Positions 31,023 through 40,747 of a stretch of DNA of 64,000 nt are shown here, in pieces. The notes beneath the pieces were generated by a model. It saw only the letters and a list, made by a program, of their open reading frames with translations. It was not told the DNA's origin and ran no database searches. The DNA is from Mycobacterium szulgai. Its GTDB lineage: Bacteria > Actinomycetota > Actinomycetes > Mycobacteriales > Mycobacteriaceae. The number at the start of each line of letters is the position of its first letter. Within the stretch, counting starts at the first letter, position 1. The translations under genes were made by a program, and so were the position numbers. The stretch spans positions 115,760 through 179,759 of the forward strand of contig NZ_LQPW01000039.1 in assembly GCF_002116635.1 (NCBI RefSeq). Reading direction: 5' to 3'.

Positions 31023-31868
31023 GTGCTCGGAGAGCCATTCATCGGCAGCGAGGCTATCGCCGACGGAGTGCTTACCAAGAATCAGCTGTTCACCAGATAT
31101 GCGCGGATATTCCGTGATGTATACGTTGATCCGGACCTTGAAGTCACGGCAGTGCTGCGCGCGAAGGCTGGCTGGTTATGGGCGGGGCGTCGCGGCGTAA
31201 TCGCCGGGTTTTCAGCCGCAGCGTTGCATGGCAGTAAATGGGTTGACGCCACCAGGGCGGTGGAGCTGATCCACGATAGCCGACACCCGCTGCCGGGAAT
31301 TCTGACGCGTGGAGACCGCATCGGGGAGGAAGAGATCGAAGTTGTCGATGGTCTGCCTGTCACATCGCCGCCCAGAACCGTGCTCGATCTTGGCTGCTGG
31401 TATCCGACCATGACCGCAGTGGCAGCTATCGACTCGCTTGCTCGCGCAACGGATGTTAAGGCGAAGGATGTTGACCTGCTGATTGGCCGATACGGCGGGC
31501 GCCGCGGCATCGTGCAAGCGCGTCGCGCGGTCGAGCTTTTCGACTCCGGCGCGCAATCGCCGAAGGAGTCCTGGTTGCGGGTGGTGCTCGTGCAGGCCCG
31601 GTTGCCGCGACCAGCAACGCAGATTCCGGTATGCGATGAGTTTGGTGAAGCGATCGCCTATCTCGACATGGGCTGGGAAGATGTGAAAGTGGCCGTCGAG
31701 TACGACGGCGATCAGCACCGCAACGATAGGAACCAGTTCGCTTGGGATGTAAAGCGATTGGAGATGCTACAGCGGCGAGGATGGATCGTCATCAGGGTAC
31801 TCGCCGGCGACAAGCCGGCGGAGATCGTCCGACGGGTGCGTGCGGCATTGGCTGCCCGGCGAGCGTGA
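31023..31868 (+). CDS. AbiEi-like/DUF559-type protein, intact paralogue 1
   Basis: 281 aa. The N-terminal part resembles the winged-helix AbiEi-antitoxin-like domain (FIGSEAIADGVLTKNQLFTRYARIFRDVYV). The middle has RRGVIAGFSAAALHGSKWV and PPRTVLDLG. The C-terminal 110 residues resemble DUF559/Vsr-like nuclease folds (AYLDMGWEDVKVAVEYDGDQH...WDVKRLEMLQRRGWIVIRV), with acidic residues and H typical of PD-(D/E)xK proteins. It is collinear with the gene at 55002-55889 and the pseudogene at 11464-12267. No toxin partner is adjacent. GTG start at 31023. Flanked by GAGCGTGA palindromes; it sits where PPE63 lies in M. tuberculosis. Biological role unknown. Confidence 0.85.
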   Translation: MLGEPFIGSEAIADGVLTKNQLFTRYARIFRDVYVDPDLEVTAVLRAKAGWLWAGRRGVIAGFSAAALHGSKWVDATRAVELIHDSRHPLPGILTRGDRIGEEEIEVVDGLPVTSPPRTVLDLGCWYPTMTAVAAIDSLARATDVKAKDVDLLIGRYGGRRGIVQARRAVELFDSGAQSPKESWLRVVLVQARLPRPATQIPVCDEFGEAIAYLDMGWEDVKVAVEYDGDQHRNDRNQFAWDVKRLEMLQRRGWIVIRVLAGDKPAEIVRRVRAALAARRA

Positions 31869-31914
31869 GCTTGGCTTCACGCTGGAGCTCGAGCGTGAGG
31901 CTCGCTTCACGTTC
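31861..31914. repeat. Two GAGCGTGA-type palindromes at convergent gene ends
   Basis: AGCGTGA (31862-31868) pairs with TCACGCT (31877-31883). GAGCGTGA (31891-31898) pairs with TCACGTTC (31907-31914), one G-T pair. They overlap the TGA of the AbiEi-type gene and the TGA of chsH3 and resemble the 28-bp palindrome at 30922. They may terminate both genes. Confidence 0.7.
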
Positions 31915-32767
31915 GGCGCAGCTCGACGCCGCTCAACACGACGGCGTTGTCGCGCGAAGGCGCGACAACGCCGGCCAAGAAGCGGCCGTTGTCCTTCCAC
32001 ACGTTGACTCGCAACGTTTCCCCCGGATAAGCCACACCCGCGAAGCGCGCGCCGTACGCCGATACGGCCGTGGCATCGCCGTCGAGCAATGCGTCGGTGA
32101 TGGCTTTGCACGTCATGCCGTAGGTACACAGACCATGCAGGATAGGGGCGGGAAAGCCTGCGGCAGCCGCGAATTCGGGGTCTGAGTGCAGGGGGTTGCG
32201 GTCGCCGCAGAGCCGGTAGAGTAGCGCCTGCTGCGGCAGAATCGGCATCGCGAGCTCCAGGTCGGGTGCCCGATCCGGCGCCGCTTCCGAACCCGACGGC
32301 CCCCGCTCACCGCCGAAACCGCCCTCGCCGCGGGCGAAGATCGATCGCTTCTGCGTCCACAACAGCGCGCCGTCGGGTGCGGTGACGGTCGTCTCGCTCC
32401 AGATGACCGCCGCCTTGCCCTTGTCCCAGATATCGGTGAACCGGGTGACGGCCCGCGCCGAACCCGAAGGTGGCAGCGGCGCAGGCACTTCCACGCGTTC
32501 AGACGCGTGCAAGACCTTGCCCAGCTCGATGTCGATGCCGGGAAACCTTACGACCGGCGGCTTGGTGGCGTGAAAGGTGGCGGCAACGTTGCCGAAGGTC
32601 GGCAAAACCTGCGGCGTGTCATCGATCAGATAGCGCAGCTCGCGTGGGTCCAGTGGATCGGCGCCGGCACCCAGACCGAGGTGGTAGAGCTGGATATCGC
32701 TGCTGTTCCAAGAGAATTCGATGGGATCCAGCTCGGCGGCCAGCGCTTCTTCGACGTTGATCGGCAT
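31907..32767 (-). CDS. chsH3: MaoC-like enoyl-CoA hydratase ChsH3 (Hsd4B)
   Basis: 286 aa, double hot-dog (R)-specific enoyl-CoA hydratase; Rv3538, annotated hsd4B and later named ChsH3, hydrates the C24 steroid enoyl-CoA. The hydratase-2 motif is YRLCGDRNPLHSDPEFAAAA, catalytic D189 and H194, followed by GFPAPILHGLCTYG. The dehydrogenase part of the eukaryotic 17β-HSD4 is absent. It is 1 bp downstream of kstD and probably co-transcribed from the KstR-controlled promoter. Confidence 0.94.
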   Translation of the reverse strand: MPINVEEALAAELDPIEFSWNSSDIQLYHLGLGAGADPLDPRELRYLIDDTPQVLPTFGNVAATFHATKPPVVRFPGIDIELGKVLHASERVEVPAPLPPSGSARAVTRFTDIWDKGKAAVIWSETTVTAPDGALLWTQKRSIFARGEGGFGGERGPSGSEAAPDRAPDLELAMPILPQQALLYRLCGDRNPLHSDPEFAAAAGFPAPILHGLCTYGMTCKAITDALLDGDATAVSAYGARFAGVAYPGETLRVNVWKDNGRFLAGVVAPSRDNAVVLSGVELRRT

Positions 32768-32768
32768 A

Positions 32769-34451
32769 TCAGCGGCTCTCCGCGATGTGCAGGGCGGCCA
32801 GGTAGCCGAAGGTCATCGCCGGCCCAATGGTGCCGCCCGGCCCGGGGTAGGTGTGGCCCATAACTGGGGCGCTGACATTGCCGGCGGCGTAGAGACCCTC
32901 GATGATGCTGCCGTCGTCGCGCAGTGCGCGTGCGTGGACATCGGTGCGGATGCCGCCTTTGGTGCCCAAGTCGCCGGGTACCATCTTGGCCGCGTAGTAG
33001 GGCGCCTGGCTGATTTCACCGAGGTTGGGGTTGGGCTTATTGGTGGGGTCGCCGTAGTACCGGTCGTAGGCGCTTTCGCCGCGGTGGTAATCGTCGTCGA
33101 CCCCGGCGCGTGCGAAGCCGTTGAAACGCGCTACGGTCGCCATGAATTCGCCGGCCGGAAGCCCGGCCTTGTCGGCCAGTTCCTCAAGCGTATCGGCCTG
33201 GATGATCACGCCGGAATCCATCCACTTCCGTGGAATGCGTTGCCCGGCTTGCAATCCGGCAAAGATGTAGCGGTCCCGGTACCGCTGGTCGAAGACCAGC
33301 CAGGCGGGAATGTTCTCGCCGGGGCCGGGCCCTTGACCGTATTCGCCGCCGTACATGTGATGGCATGCCTCGACGTAGGGCATCGATTCGTTCATGAAGC
33401 GCTTGCCGGACATGTTGACGATGATGGAGCCGGGGGAGTTGCGCTCGGACAGGGCGAACCACGGTGCGCCGACCAGCGGCACCGTCGGGCCCCACCACGC
33501 GTCTTCCATCACATCCAGTGCGGCGCCGAGCTTTTCACCGGCGATGATGCCGTCACCCGTGTTGGCTTTGGCTCCCACGGTCCACTCGGTGGTGATGGGT
33601 GCGCGCTGGTATTTCACCCGCATCTGTTCGTTGTGCTCGAATCCGCCGGAAGCGAGAATGACCGCGCGCCGGGCCCGGATCAGCTGCGGGTCAGCGGATT
33701 CCGATGCAGTGGTGTCACGGACGTAGACTCCGCGCACCACGTTGTCCTCGACGTACAGGTCGGTCAACGCGGTGTTGAGCTGGACCGGGACGCCGGCACG
33801 CTGCAAGCCGATCCGCAACGGCCCGATCAGTGCGCGGCCCATGCCGACGAGGTTTTTGCCGGTCGACTTCGCCCACATGGTGCGTGCGCCGACCTTCAAG
33901 CTGCGCAGCACGCCGCGCGGGTGTCGCTTGAGCTGATTGAGTCGCACGTAATCCTGCTGCATAACAACGACATTCAGCGGTACTTTGCCGTAAGCGGGCT
34001 CCAAACCGGCCTCATCGGGGCCGAGCTTACGGGCGTTGAACGGCTTGGGCTCGATGGAGCGGCCGTGCGCACGGCCGCCGGGAGCCTCGGGGTAGTAGTC
34101 GGAGTACCGCGGCACCCAGCACATTTTCAACGGTGTGTTCTTCAACACGAACGACAGCATCTCCGGCCCACGCTCGAGGTAGGTGTCGATGCGCTCGGGT
34201 TCAACGACATCGCCGATGATGCCGTGCAGGTACGTGCGTGCCGCCTCGGGGCTGTCCTTGACGCCGTCGCGCTTGAGGACCTCGTTGTTGGGAATCCAGA
34301 CGCCGCCGCCGGAGCGCGCGGTGGAGCCGCCGAAGTGTGCGGCCTTTTCGATGACTAGTGTCGAGAGGCCGCGGTGCGCGGCGGTGAGGGCAGCCACCAT
34401 GCCGGCGCCGCCGCTTCCGACCACGACGACGTCGTACTCCTGTGCTGTCAT
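32769..34451 (-). CDS. kstD: 3-ketosteroid Δ1-dehydrogenase KstD
   Basis: FAD flavoprotein of 560 aa that introduces the Δ1 double bond in ring A of 3-keto-4-ene steroids. FAD-binding VVVVGSGGAGMVAALTAAH and GGSTARSGGGVWIP are at the N-terminus. The C-terminal YYAAKMVPGDLGTKGGIR and GNVSAPVMGHTYPGPGGTIG complete the FAD site. The ATG at 34451 gives the known N-terminus (MTAQEYDVVVVG); the longer frame to 34520 would run through the KstR operator and into the hsaE leader, so it is rejected. Confidence 0.96.
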   Translation of the reverse strand: MTAQEYDVVVVGSGGAGMVAALTAAHRGLSTLVIEKAAHFGGSTARSGGGVWIPNNEVLKRDGVKDSPEAARTYLHGIIGDVVEPERIDTYLERGPEMLSFVLKNTPLKMCWVPRYSDYYPEAPGGRAHGRSIEPKPFNARKLGPDEAGLEPAYGKVPLNVVVMQQDYVRLNQLKRHPRGVLRSLKVGARTMWAKSTGKNLVGMGRALIGPLRIGLQRAGVPVQLNTALTDLYVEDNVVRGVYVRDTTASESADPQLIRARRAVILASGGFEHNEQMRVKYQRAPITTEWTVGAKANTGDGIIAGEKLGAALDVMEDAWWGPTVPLVGAPWFALSERNSPGSIIVNMSGKRFMNESMPYVEACHHMYGGEYGQGPGPGENIPAWLVFDQRYRDRYIFAGLQAGQRIPRKWMDSGVIIQADTLEELADKAGLPAGEFMATVARFNGFARAGVDDDYHRGESAYDRYYGDPTNKPNPNLGEISQAPYYAAKMVPGDLGTKGGIRTDVHARALRDDGSIIEGLYAAGNVSAPVMGHTYPGPGGTIGPAMTFGYLAALHIAESR

Positions 34452-34452
34452 G

Positions 34453-34466
34453 TAGAACACGTTATA
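34453..34466. promoter_or_regulatory. KstR operator, kstD/hsaE
   Basis: TAGAACACGTTATA matches TnnAACnnGTTnnA. It abuts the kstD start codon and lies 68 bp upstream of hsaE, serving both divergent operons. Confidence 0.93.
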
Positions 34467-34534
34467 GAATTGCCAGGGTCGGGCGCTACTGGCCCGGTCA
34501 CCACGAGGGCGGAAAGACAAGGGGACTTCGGTAA

Positions 34535-35320
34535 ATGCTCCATGTTGCGATCCGCGACGAGCTTGCCGCCGACTTGGCGCAAGCTGAGCGCAGCCGGGAA
34601 CCGATCACGCCGCTGACGGCCGACTATCCCGATATCGATGTCGTCGACGCTTACGAGATTCAGCTGATCAATATCCGCCAACGAGTCGCCGAGGGCGCTC
34701 GGGTGCTGGGCCATAAAGTCGGTCTTTCATCGAAGGCGATGCAGCAGATGATGGGCGTCGACGAGCCGGACTATGGTCATCTCCTCGACGAGATGCAGGT
34801 CTTCGAAGACACCCCCGTGAAGGCGGCCAACTACCTGTATCCGCGGGTAGAGGTGGAGGTGGCCTTCATCCTGGCCGGGGATCTGCCCGGGGCGGATTGC
34901 ACCGAAGAGGACGTGCTGGCGGCGACCGAGGCGCTGGTTCCGTCCATCGAGCTGATCGATACCAGGATCACCGACTGGAAGATCGCGCTGTGCGACACCA
35001 TTGCCGACAATGCCTCGTCGGCGGGATTCGTGTTGGGCAAGGCGCGGGTGTCGCCGGCCGATATCGACATCAAGGCAATTGAGGCGACGTTGACCCGCAA
35101 CGGTGAAGTGATCGCCGAGGGCCGCAGCGATGCGGTGTTGGGTAATCCCGTGACGGCCGTGGCCTGGCTGGCGCGCAAAGTGGAGAGCTTCGGGGTGCGG
35201 CTGAAGGCGGGTGACGTGGTGCTTCCCGGATCGTGCACGCGGGCCATAGATGCCCGTGCCGGCGACGAATTCGTGGCTGATTTCACGGGTCTGGGCGCAG
35301 TTCGATTGTCGTTCGAATAA
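34535..35320 (+). CDS. hsaE: 2-hydroxypenta-2,4-dienoate hydratase HsaE
   Basis: 261 aa hydratase acting on 2-hydroxyhexa-2,4-dienoate from rings A/B, giving 4-hydroxy-2-oxohexanoate. Fumarylacetoacetate-hydrolase-like metal fold: [23 protein letters not shown] and a late acidic metal site ([23 protein letters not shown]). ATG at 34535 after AAGGGGA. First gene of hsaE-hsaG-hsaF, 8 bp before hsaG. Confidence 0.95.
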   Translation: MLHVAIRDELAADLAQAERSREPITPLTADYPDIDVVDAYEIQLINIRQRVAEGARVLGHKVGLSSKAMQQMMGVDEPDYGHLLDEMQVFEDTPVKAANYLYPRVEVEVAFILAGDLPGADCTEEDVLAATEALVPSIELIDTRITDWKIALCDTIADNASSAGFVLGKARVSPADIDIKAIEATLTRNGEVIAEGRSDAVLGNPVTAVAWLARKVESFGVRLKAGDVVLPGSCTRAIDARAGDEFVADFTGLGAVRLSFE

Positions 35321-35328
35321 GGAGCAAC

Positions 35329-36243
35329 ATGCCGGCTAAGGCAAGTGTGGCGATCGTCGGGTCGGGAAACATCAGCACTGACCTGCTGTACAAACTGCTG
35401 CGCTCGGAATGGCTGGAACCGCGCTGGATGGTCGGCATCGACCCGGAGAGCGAAGGCCTGGCGCGGGCCCGCAAGCTCGGCCTGGAGACCAGTCATAAGG
35501 GGGTCGACTGGCTGTTGGAGCAGCCAGAGAAGCCCGATCTGGTATTCGAAGCGACCAGCGCCTACGTGCACAAGGACGCGGCTCCCAAGTATGAGGCCGC
35601 CGGAATCCGCGCCATCGATCTGACACCGGCCGCCGTCGGCCCCGCCGTCATCCCGCCGGCCAACCTGCGTGCGCACCTGGACGCGCCGAACGTCAACATG
35701 ATCACCTGCGGCGGGCAGGCGACGATTCCGATCGTCTATGCCGTTTCCCGGGTCGTAGAGGTTCCCTACGCCGAGATCGTCGCCTCCGTCGCGTCGGTGT
35801 CGGCAGGCCCGGGTACCCGGGCCAATATCGACGAGTTCACCAAGACCACCTCGCGCGGTGTGCAGACGATCGGTGGCGCCGCACGTGGGAAGGCGATCAT
35901 CATTTTGAACCCTGCCGACCCGCCGATGATCATGCGCGACACCATCTTCTGCGCTATCCCCGAGGACGCCGATCGGGAAGCGATCGCGAAATCCATCCAC
36001 GACGTAGTAGCCGAAGTTCAGACCTATGTGCCGGGATACCGGCTGCTCAACGAGCCGCAGTTCGACGACCCGTCGGTGAACTCCGGCGGCCAGGCGCTCG
36101 TCACCACGTTCATCGAGGTGGAAGGGGCCGGCGACTACCTGCCGCCGTACGCCGGGAATCTGGACATCATGACCGCGGCGGCCACCAAGGTCGGCGAGGA
36201 GATCGCCAAGGAGACCCTCGCGGTGACGGGAGGCGCACGATGA
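35329..36243 (+). CDS. hsaG: Acylating aldehyde dehydrogenase HsaG
   Basis: 304 aa, converts propanal (channelled from HsaF) to propionyl-CoA with NAD+ and CoA. NAD-binding [17 protein letters not shown] at the N-terminus, catalytic C127 in [14 protein letters not shown] after AAGGAG; the stop overlaps hsaF (ATGA), in line with the HsaF-HsaG channelling complex. Confidence 0.96.
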   Translation: MPAKASVAIVGSGNISTDLLYKLLRSEWLEPRWMVGIDPESEGLARARKLGLETSHKGVDWLLEQPEKPDLVFEATSAYVHKDAAPKYEAAGIRAIDLTPAAVGPAVIPPANLRAHLDAPNVNMITCGGQATIPIVYAVSRVVEVPYAEIVASVASVSAGPGTRANIDEFTKTTSRGVQTIGGAARGKAIIILNPADPPMIMRDTIFCAIPEDADREAIAKSIHDVVAEVQTYVPGYRLLNEPQFDDPSVNSGGQALVTTFIEVEGAGDYLPPYAGNLDIMTAAATKVGEEIAKETLAVTGGAR

Positions 36244-37289
36244 GCGGCCACATTCTGCAAGGCGCGTGGGACGTTCGGATCACCGACACTTCACTGCGCG
36301 ACGGATCGCACCACAAGCGCCATCAGTTCACCAAAGACGAGGTCCACGCGATTGTCACGGCCTTGGACGCGGCCGGGGTGCCGGTGATCGAGGTGACCCA
36401 TGGCGACGGGCTGGGCGGTTCGTCGTTCAACTACGGTTTTTCGAAAACCCCTGAGCAGGAACTGATTAAGCTCGCCGCCGAAACGGCGAAAGAAGCCAAG
36501 ATCGCCTTCTTGATGCTGCCCGGCGTGGGCACCAAGGAGGACATCAAAGAGGCGCAGGACAATGGCGGGTCGATCTGCCGGATCGCCACCCATTGCACCG
36601 AGGCCGACGTGTCGATTCAGCACTTCGGGCTGGCCCGGGAACTGGGTCTGGAAACCGTCGGGTTCCTGATGATGGCCCACACCATTCCGCCTGAGAAATT
36701 GGCGGTCCAGGCGCGGATCATGGCCGACGCGGGCTGCCAGTGCGTGTACGTCGTCGACTCGGCGGGCGCACTTGTGCTCGACGGGGTGGCCGACCGGGTA
36801 TCGGCACTGGTCGCCGAACTCGGTGACGACGCCCAAGTCGGTTTCCACGGACACGAAAACCTCGGCCTGGGCGTGGCCAACTCGGTGGAGGCCGTGCGCG
36901 CGGGCGCCAAGCAGATCGACGGCAGCGTGCGGCGGTTCGGCGCAGGCGCGGGCAACGCGCCGGTCGAGGCGCTCATCGGGGTGTTCGACAAGATCGGCGT
37001 CAAGACCGGCATCGATTTCTTCGACATCGCCGACGCGGCCGAAGACGTGGTGCGGCCGGCGATGCCGGCCGAATGCGTGCTCGACCGTAATGCCTTGATC
37101 ATGGGGTACTCCGGCGTGTATTCGAGCTTCCTCAAGCACGCGGTCCGCCAAGCCGAGCGCTATGGGGTGCCGGCACATCAGCTTTTGCACCGGGCCGGAC
37201 AGCGCAAGCTCATCGGCGGCCAGGAGGATCAACTCATCGATATCGCTTTGGAAATCAGGCGCGAGCTTGATAGCCCCGCGACGCGTTGA
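36240..37289 (+). CDS. hsaF: 4-hydroxy-2-oxohexanoate aldolase HsaF
   Basis: 349 aa DRE-TIM-type aldolase producing pyruvate and propanal. Metal and catalytic motif [17 protein letters not shown] near residue 16, metal-binding HxH in [15 protein letters not shown], and the C-terminal DmpG-type communication domain. It is translationally coupled to hsaG. About 110 bp separate it from the PPE62 gene on the same strand. Confidence 0.96.
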   Translation: MSGHILQGAWDVRITDTSLRDGSHHKRHQFTKDEVHAIVTALDAAGVPVIEVTHGDGLGGSSFNYGFSKTPEQELIKLAAETAKEAKIAFLMLPGVGTKEDIKEAQDNGGSICRIATHCTEADVSIQHFGLARELGLETVGFLMMAHTIPPEKLAVQARIMADAGCQCVYVVDSAGALVLDGVADRVSALVAELGDDAQVGFHGHENLGLGVANSVEAVRAGAKQIDGSVRRFGAGAGNAPVEALIGVFDKIGVKTGIDFFDIADAAEDVVRPAMPAECVLDRNALIMGYSGVYSSFLKHAVRQAERYGVPAHQLLHRAGQRKLIGGQEDQLIDIALEIRRELDSPATR

Positions 37290-37401
37290 GAAATCGGTCC
37301 CGGTGATCCCGCTGTTCGGCGAATTTGACCGAAAGGCAAATTACCGGAGCGGGTTGCCCTAGCGTTCTCCACACCAGCCGGAGTCGGGAACGGGGTGTGG
37401 G

Positions 37402-39168
37402 ATGAACTTTGCGGTTTTGCCGCCGGAAATCAATTCGCTGCGGATGTTCATTGGCGCCGGGTCGGCGCCGATGTTGCAGGCGGCAGTGGCGTGGCAAGGA
37501 TTGGCCGACGAGCTCGGGTCGGCGGCGGCGTCGTTTGCGTCGGTGACTTCCGAGCTGACCGCCCAAGCGTGGCAGGGCCCGGCCGCGGCCGCGATGGCAG
37601 CGGTCGCGGCGCCGTATGCGGGGTTCCTCAGTTCGGCGGCGACGCAGGCCTCGGGGGCCGCCGGGCAGGCCAAGGCGGTGGCCGGGGCCTTCGAGGCGGC
37701 CAAGGCGGCCACGATTCACCCGCTGACGGTCGCGGCCAATCGAAATGCATTTGTGGCGCTGGTGCGGTCGAACTGGTTGGGGCTCAATGCGCCCGCGATC
37801 GCGGCCGCCGAGAATTTTTACGAGCAGATGTGGGCCGCTGATGTCAGCGCCATGGCGGGCTATCACGCAGGGGCCGCCGCTGCGGCCGCGCAGTTGGCGC
37901 CCTGGGCGCAGGCGCTGCAAGACCTGCCTAATTTGGGCGTCGGCAACATCGGTAAAGCCAACCTGGGCAGTGGCAATACCGGGGACACCAACATCGGCAG
38001 CGGCAACTTCGGCAATTCCAATCTTGGCAGCGGCAATGGCCTTTCGTTCGGCCTGACCGGTAGCGGAAACATCGGCAGCGGCAACATCGGCAATGGAAAC
38101 CTCGGTAGCGGCAACTTCGGCGACAACAACTTCGGCTCTGGCAACGGCTCATTTGCCACGGGCAAGGGCAATGCGAACCTGGGCAACGGGAACTTCGGCA
38201 GTATCAACATCGGCAGCGGCAATTTCGGCAACTCCAACATCGGCTTCGGCAACACCGGTGACGGCAACATCGGCAATGGCAACGCCGGCGGCAGCAATCT
38301 GGGCAGCGGCAACACCGGGAGCTTCAACCGTGGTTTCGGCAACACCGGCATCGGCAACATCGGTTTCGGCAACACCGGCCACCACAACTTCGGTATCGGC
38401 CTCACCGGTGACAATCAGGTCGGGATAGGCGGCCTGAATTCAGGCACCGGCAACATCGGGTTGTTCAACTCCGGCACCGGCAACATCGGATTTTTCAATT
38501 CCGGTGACCACAATTTCGGCATCGGCAACTCCACCAGTTTCAACGTCGGCATCGGAAACTCCGGCGCGGACCAGGGCCTGCCGGTAGGTCACAACACCGG
38601 ATTCGGCAACTCTGGCAGCCTTAACACCGGGGCGGGCAACGGCGGCTTCTTGAATACCGGAATCGGCAATGGTGGGTTCGCGAATTTCGGTATAGGCAAC
38701 GGTGGCGAGTTGAACACAGGCAATTTCAACGCGGGAATTCTCAACACGGGCAACTTCAACGGCGGGGGCTACAGCACCGGCGACTTCGGATCCGGAATAT
38801 TCAACACCGGCTGGGCGAATTCCGGCTCGACGAACACCGGCCTGTTCAACGCGGGCACGCTCAACACGGGCGCCGGATTCATCGGAACCGGCACCTCATT
38901 GAGCTCGGGATTCGGTAATACCGGAACTGGGAGCTCGGGCTTCTACAACGCGGGCGACGGCACCTCGGGCATCCAGAACGGCGGCTCCAACGAGACCGGG
39001 TACTTCAACGCCGCCAGCGCGCTCGGCTCGTCAGGCATTGCTAACCGGGGCTTCAACAACGCGGGCTTCGGTAACTCCGGTGTGCTCGTCACGGGTTTCG
39101 CCAACGCGGGTGAGAACAACTCGGGCGGCTTCAACTCGGGTGATGATCAGTCGGGCTTCGGGCACTGA
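37402..39168 (+). CDS. PPE62: PPE-MPTR protein, PPE62 orthologue by position
   Basis: 588 aa. PPE domain [20 protein letters not shown]...[10 protein letters not shown] (residues 1-175), followed by MPTR repeats (NxGxGN) to the end. Position, strand and length match M. tuberculosis PPE62 (Rv3533c, directly after hsaF). PPE62 has been reported there as a surface protein needed for heme use. The next gene codes for a small secreted hemophore-like protein, which supports the idea. ATG at 37402. Assignment rests on synteny; MPTR proteins are hard to pair by sequence. Confidence 0.85.
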   Translation: MNFAVLPPEINSLRMFIGAGSAPMLQAAVAWQGLADELGSAAASFASVTSELTAQAWQGPAAAAMAAVAAPYAGFLSSAATQASGAAGQAKAVAGAFEAAKAATIHPLTVAANRNAFVALVRSNWLGLNAPAIAAAENFYEQMWAADVSAMAGYHAGAAAAAAQLAPWAQALQDLPNLGVGNIGKANLGSGNTGDTNIGSGNFGNSNLGSGNGLSFGLTGSGNIGSGNIGNGNLGSGNFGDNNFGSGNGSFATGKGNANLGNGNFGSINIGSGNFGNSNIGFGNTGDGNIGNGNAGGSNLGSGNTGSFNRGFGNTGIGNIGFGNTGHHNFGIGLTGDNQVGIGGLNSGTGNIGLFNSGTGNIGFFNSGDHNFGIGNSTSFNVGIGNSGADQGLPVGHNTGFGNSGSLNTGAGNGGFLNTGIGNGGFANFGIGNGGELNTGNFNAGILNTGNFNGGGYSTGDFGSGIFNTGWANSGSTNTGLFNAGTLNTGAGFIGTGTSLSSGFGNTGTGSSGFYNAGDGTSGIQNGGSNETGYFNAASALGSSGIANRGFNNAGFGNSGVLVTGFANAGENNSGGFNSGDDQSGFGH

Positions 39169-39231
39169 AGGTAGCGGTCCCGCGCGCGTAGGCTCGAATG
39201 GGACATCTGCGCTGCGCAAAGGAGCAATCCG

Positions 39232-39516
39232 ATGACCCTGACTGCCAAGATCTGCGGCTTCCTTGCCGCTGCCACCGCCGCCGTGGCGATCGCGATGCCC
39301 GTGGCCGGCGCGGCTCCGGGGCAGTGCAACACCACTTTCGGCCAAACCGCGTCCGAACAGGTTCAGGGCTACCTTGACCGGCATCCCGACGTGAAGGCCG
39401 AGCTGACGGCAAGATCACAGGCTGACGGATCTAACGGCAACCTGATCGACTACCTCAACCGGCATCCCGATGTGCGCCAGGCACTGATCACGCTGGCCAA
39501 CCAATGCACCTCCTGA
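39232..39516 (+). CDS. Small secreted hemophore-related protein (Rv0203/Rv1174c-type)
   Basis: 94 aa. Signal peptide of about 27 residues (LAAATAAVAIAMPVAGA, cleavage near AGA|AP). The mature part has two cysteines at its ends (C32, C92), suitable for one disulfide, and two copies of the motif YL-[DN]-RHPDV (47-54, 74-81). This is the pattern I know from the mycobacterial hemophore-related family of Rv0203 and Rv1174c. Heme binding is inferred, not shown. ATG preceded by AAGGAG with 8-bp spacing. It lies 63 bp behind the PPE62 gene on the same strand; I do not recall a gene here in M. tuberculosis. Confidence 0.85.
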   Translation: MTLTAKICGFLAAATAAVAIAMPVAGAAPGQCNTTFGQTASEQVQGYLDRHPDVKAELTARSQADGSNGNLIDYLNRHPDVRQALITLANQCTS

Positions 39517-39582
39517 GGTGATCGGGCTTCGTTCGTGAGCGCCGCTGACGACGCGCGCAAATGTTCGCGGTTGACTCAAAAC

Positions 39583-39596
39583 AGGAACACGTTCTA
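39583..39596. promoter_or_regulatory. KstR-like operator before Rv3531c-like operon
   Basis: AGGAACACGTTCTA has the AACnnGTT core and the 3' A, but A instead of T at the first position of TnnAACnnGTTnnA. It is 11 bp upstream of the GTG start, a position typical for KstR boxes in this window. Confidence 0.78.
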
Positions 39597-39607
39597 GCGT
39601 CGAGGGC

Positions 39608-40747
39608 GTGTGCGCCACTCCCGTTTCAAACCCGCTGACCGAGGCGATCGCGGAGGCCGAGAAATTGGTGGCCGCCGCACCGTTCATCGAAACCGAAGCC
39701 GACTTGCTGGAAGGGCTGCAGTATCTGGCCGGTTGTATCGCGGGCTGTATGCATCTGGCATTCGACTACGAACGCGACCACCCGTTCCTGCAGTCGGGCA
39801 CCGGGCCGTTCACCAAGATGGGCCTGGACAACCCCGACACGCTCTACTTCGGCACCCGCGTGCACGCCGACCGCGACTATGTGGTGACCGGCCGGCGCGG
39901 CAGCACCACCGACCTGAGCTTCCAGCTGCTCGGCGGCGAGTACACCGACGCCAATGTGCCGCCGAGCCAGGCCGCATTCGACGACCGCGAACTCGAGATC
40001 GCCGCCGACGGCAGCTTCGAATGGCGGGTACGCCCGACTAGCCCTGGTCAGCTGGTGATCCGCGAGGTGTACGGCGACTGGTCGGCGCAGCGCGGCACCC
40101 TGGCCATCTCCCGGCTGGACACCGCCGGTACCGGTCCGCCGCCGCTGACGCGGCAGACCGTCGAAAAGCGTTATGCCACAGCCGGAAAGCAATTGGTAAA
40201 CCGGGTGAAGACCTGGCTGCAGTTTCCGCAGTGGTTCTATCTCGACATCCCGGTAAACACGATGGTGGCTCCCCGACTGACTCCGGGCGGGCTGGCAACC
40301 CAGTATTCGTCGGTGGGACATTTCGAGCTACGTCCGGATCAGGCGCTGGTGATCACGGTGCCGGTGTCCGATGCGCCCTACCTCGGTTTCCAGTTGGGCA
40401 GCATGTGGTACATATCGCTGGACTACATCAACCACCAGACGTCGCTGAACAACACTCAGGCGCAAGCGGATCCGGACGGCAAGGTTCGCATCGTCGTCGC
40501 CGACCAGAATCCCGGCGTGACAAACTGGGTTGAAACGCTTGGCCATCGGCGCGGGATCCTGCAGTTCCGCTGGCAGCGGGTGTCGCGCGAGTTGACCGAG
40601 GCCGACGGGCCCACGGTCGAGCTGGTCGATTTCGACACCATACCGGCGACATTGCCGCATTTTCAACACAACAAGATTTCCGAGGAGGACTGGCGCGCTC
40701 GAATTGCCATGCGCCAGCAGCAAATTGCGGCCAGGATGCTGGGGTGA
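39608..40747 (+). CDS. DUF1214-type protein (Rv3531c-like)
   Basis: 379 aa, conserved mycobacterial protein with a DUF1214-like β-rich C-terminal region (LTRQTVEKRYATAGKQLVNR...YISLDYINHQTSLN). No catalytic motif that I can name and no signal peptide. GTG start at 39608, 11 bp after a KstR-like box. First of a three-gene unit with an SDR and a sulfotransferase-like protein, as Rv3531c-Rv3530c-Rv3529c in M. tuberculosis. Role in sterol metabolism inferred from regulation only. Confidence 0.85.
   Translation: MCATPVSNPLTEAIAEAEKLVAAAPFIETEADLLEGLQYLAGCIAGCMHLAFDYERDHPFLQSGTGPFTKMGLDNPDTLYFGTRVHADRDYVVTGRRGSTTDLSFQLLGGEYTDANVPPSQAAFDDRELEIAADGSFEWRVRPTSPGQLVIREVYGDWSAQRGTLAISRLDTAGTGPPPLTRQTVEKRYATAGKQLVNRVKTWLQFPQWFYLDIPVNTMVAPRLTPGGLATQYSSVGHFELRPDQALVITVPVSDAPYLGFQLGSMWYISLDYINHQTSLNNTQAQADPDGKVRIVVADQNPGVTNWVETLGHRRGILQFRWQRVSRELTEADGPTVELVDFDTIPATLPHFQHNKISEEDWRARIAMRQQQIAARMLG

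Noticed and set aside
32769..34520. 583-codon form of KstD
   Set aside because: The extension would include the KstR operator and the intergenic region; ATG 34451 gives the known N-terminus.
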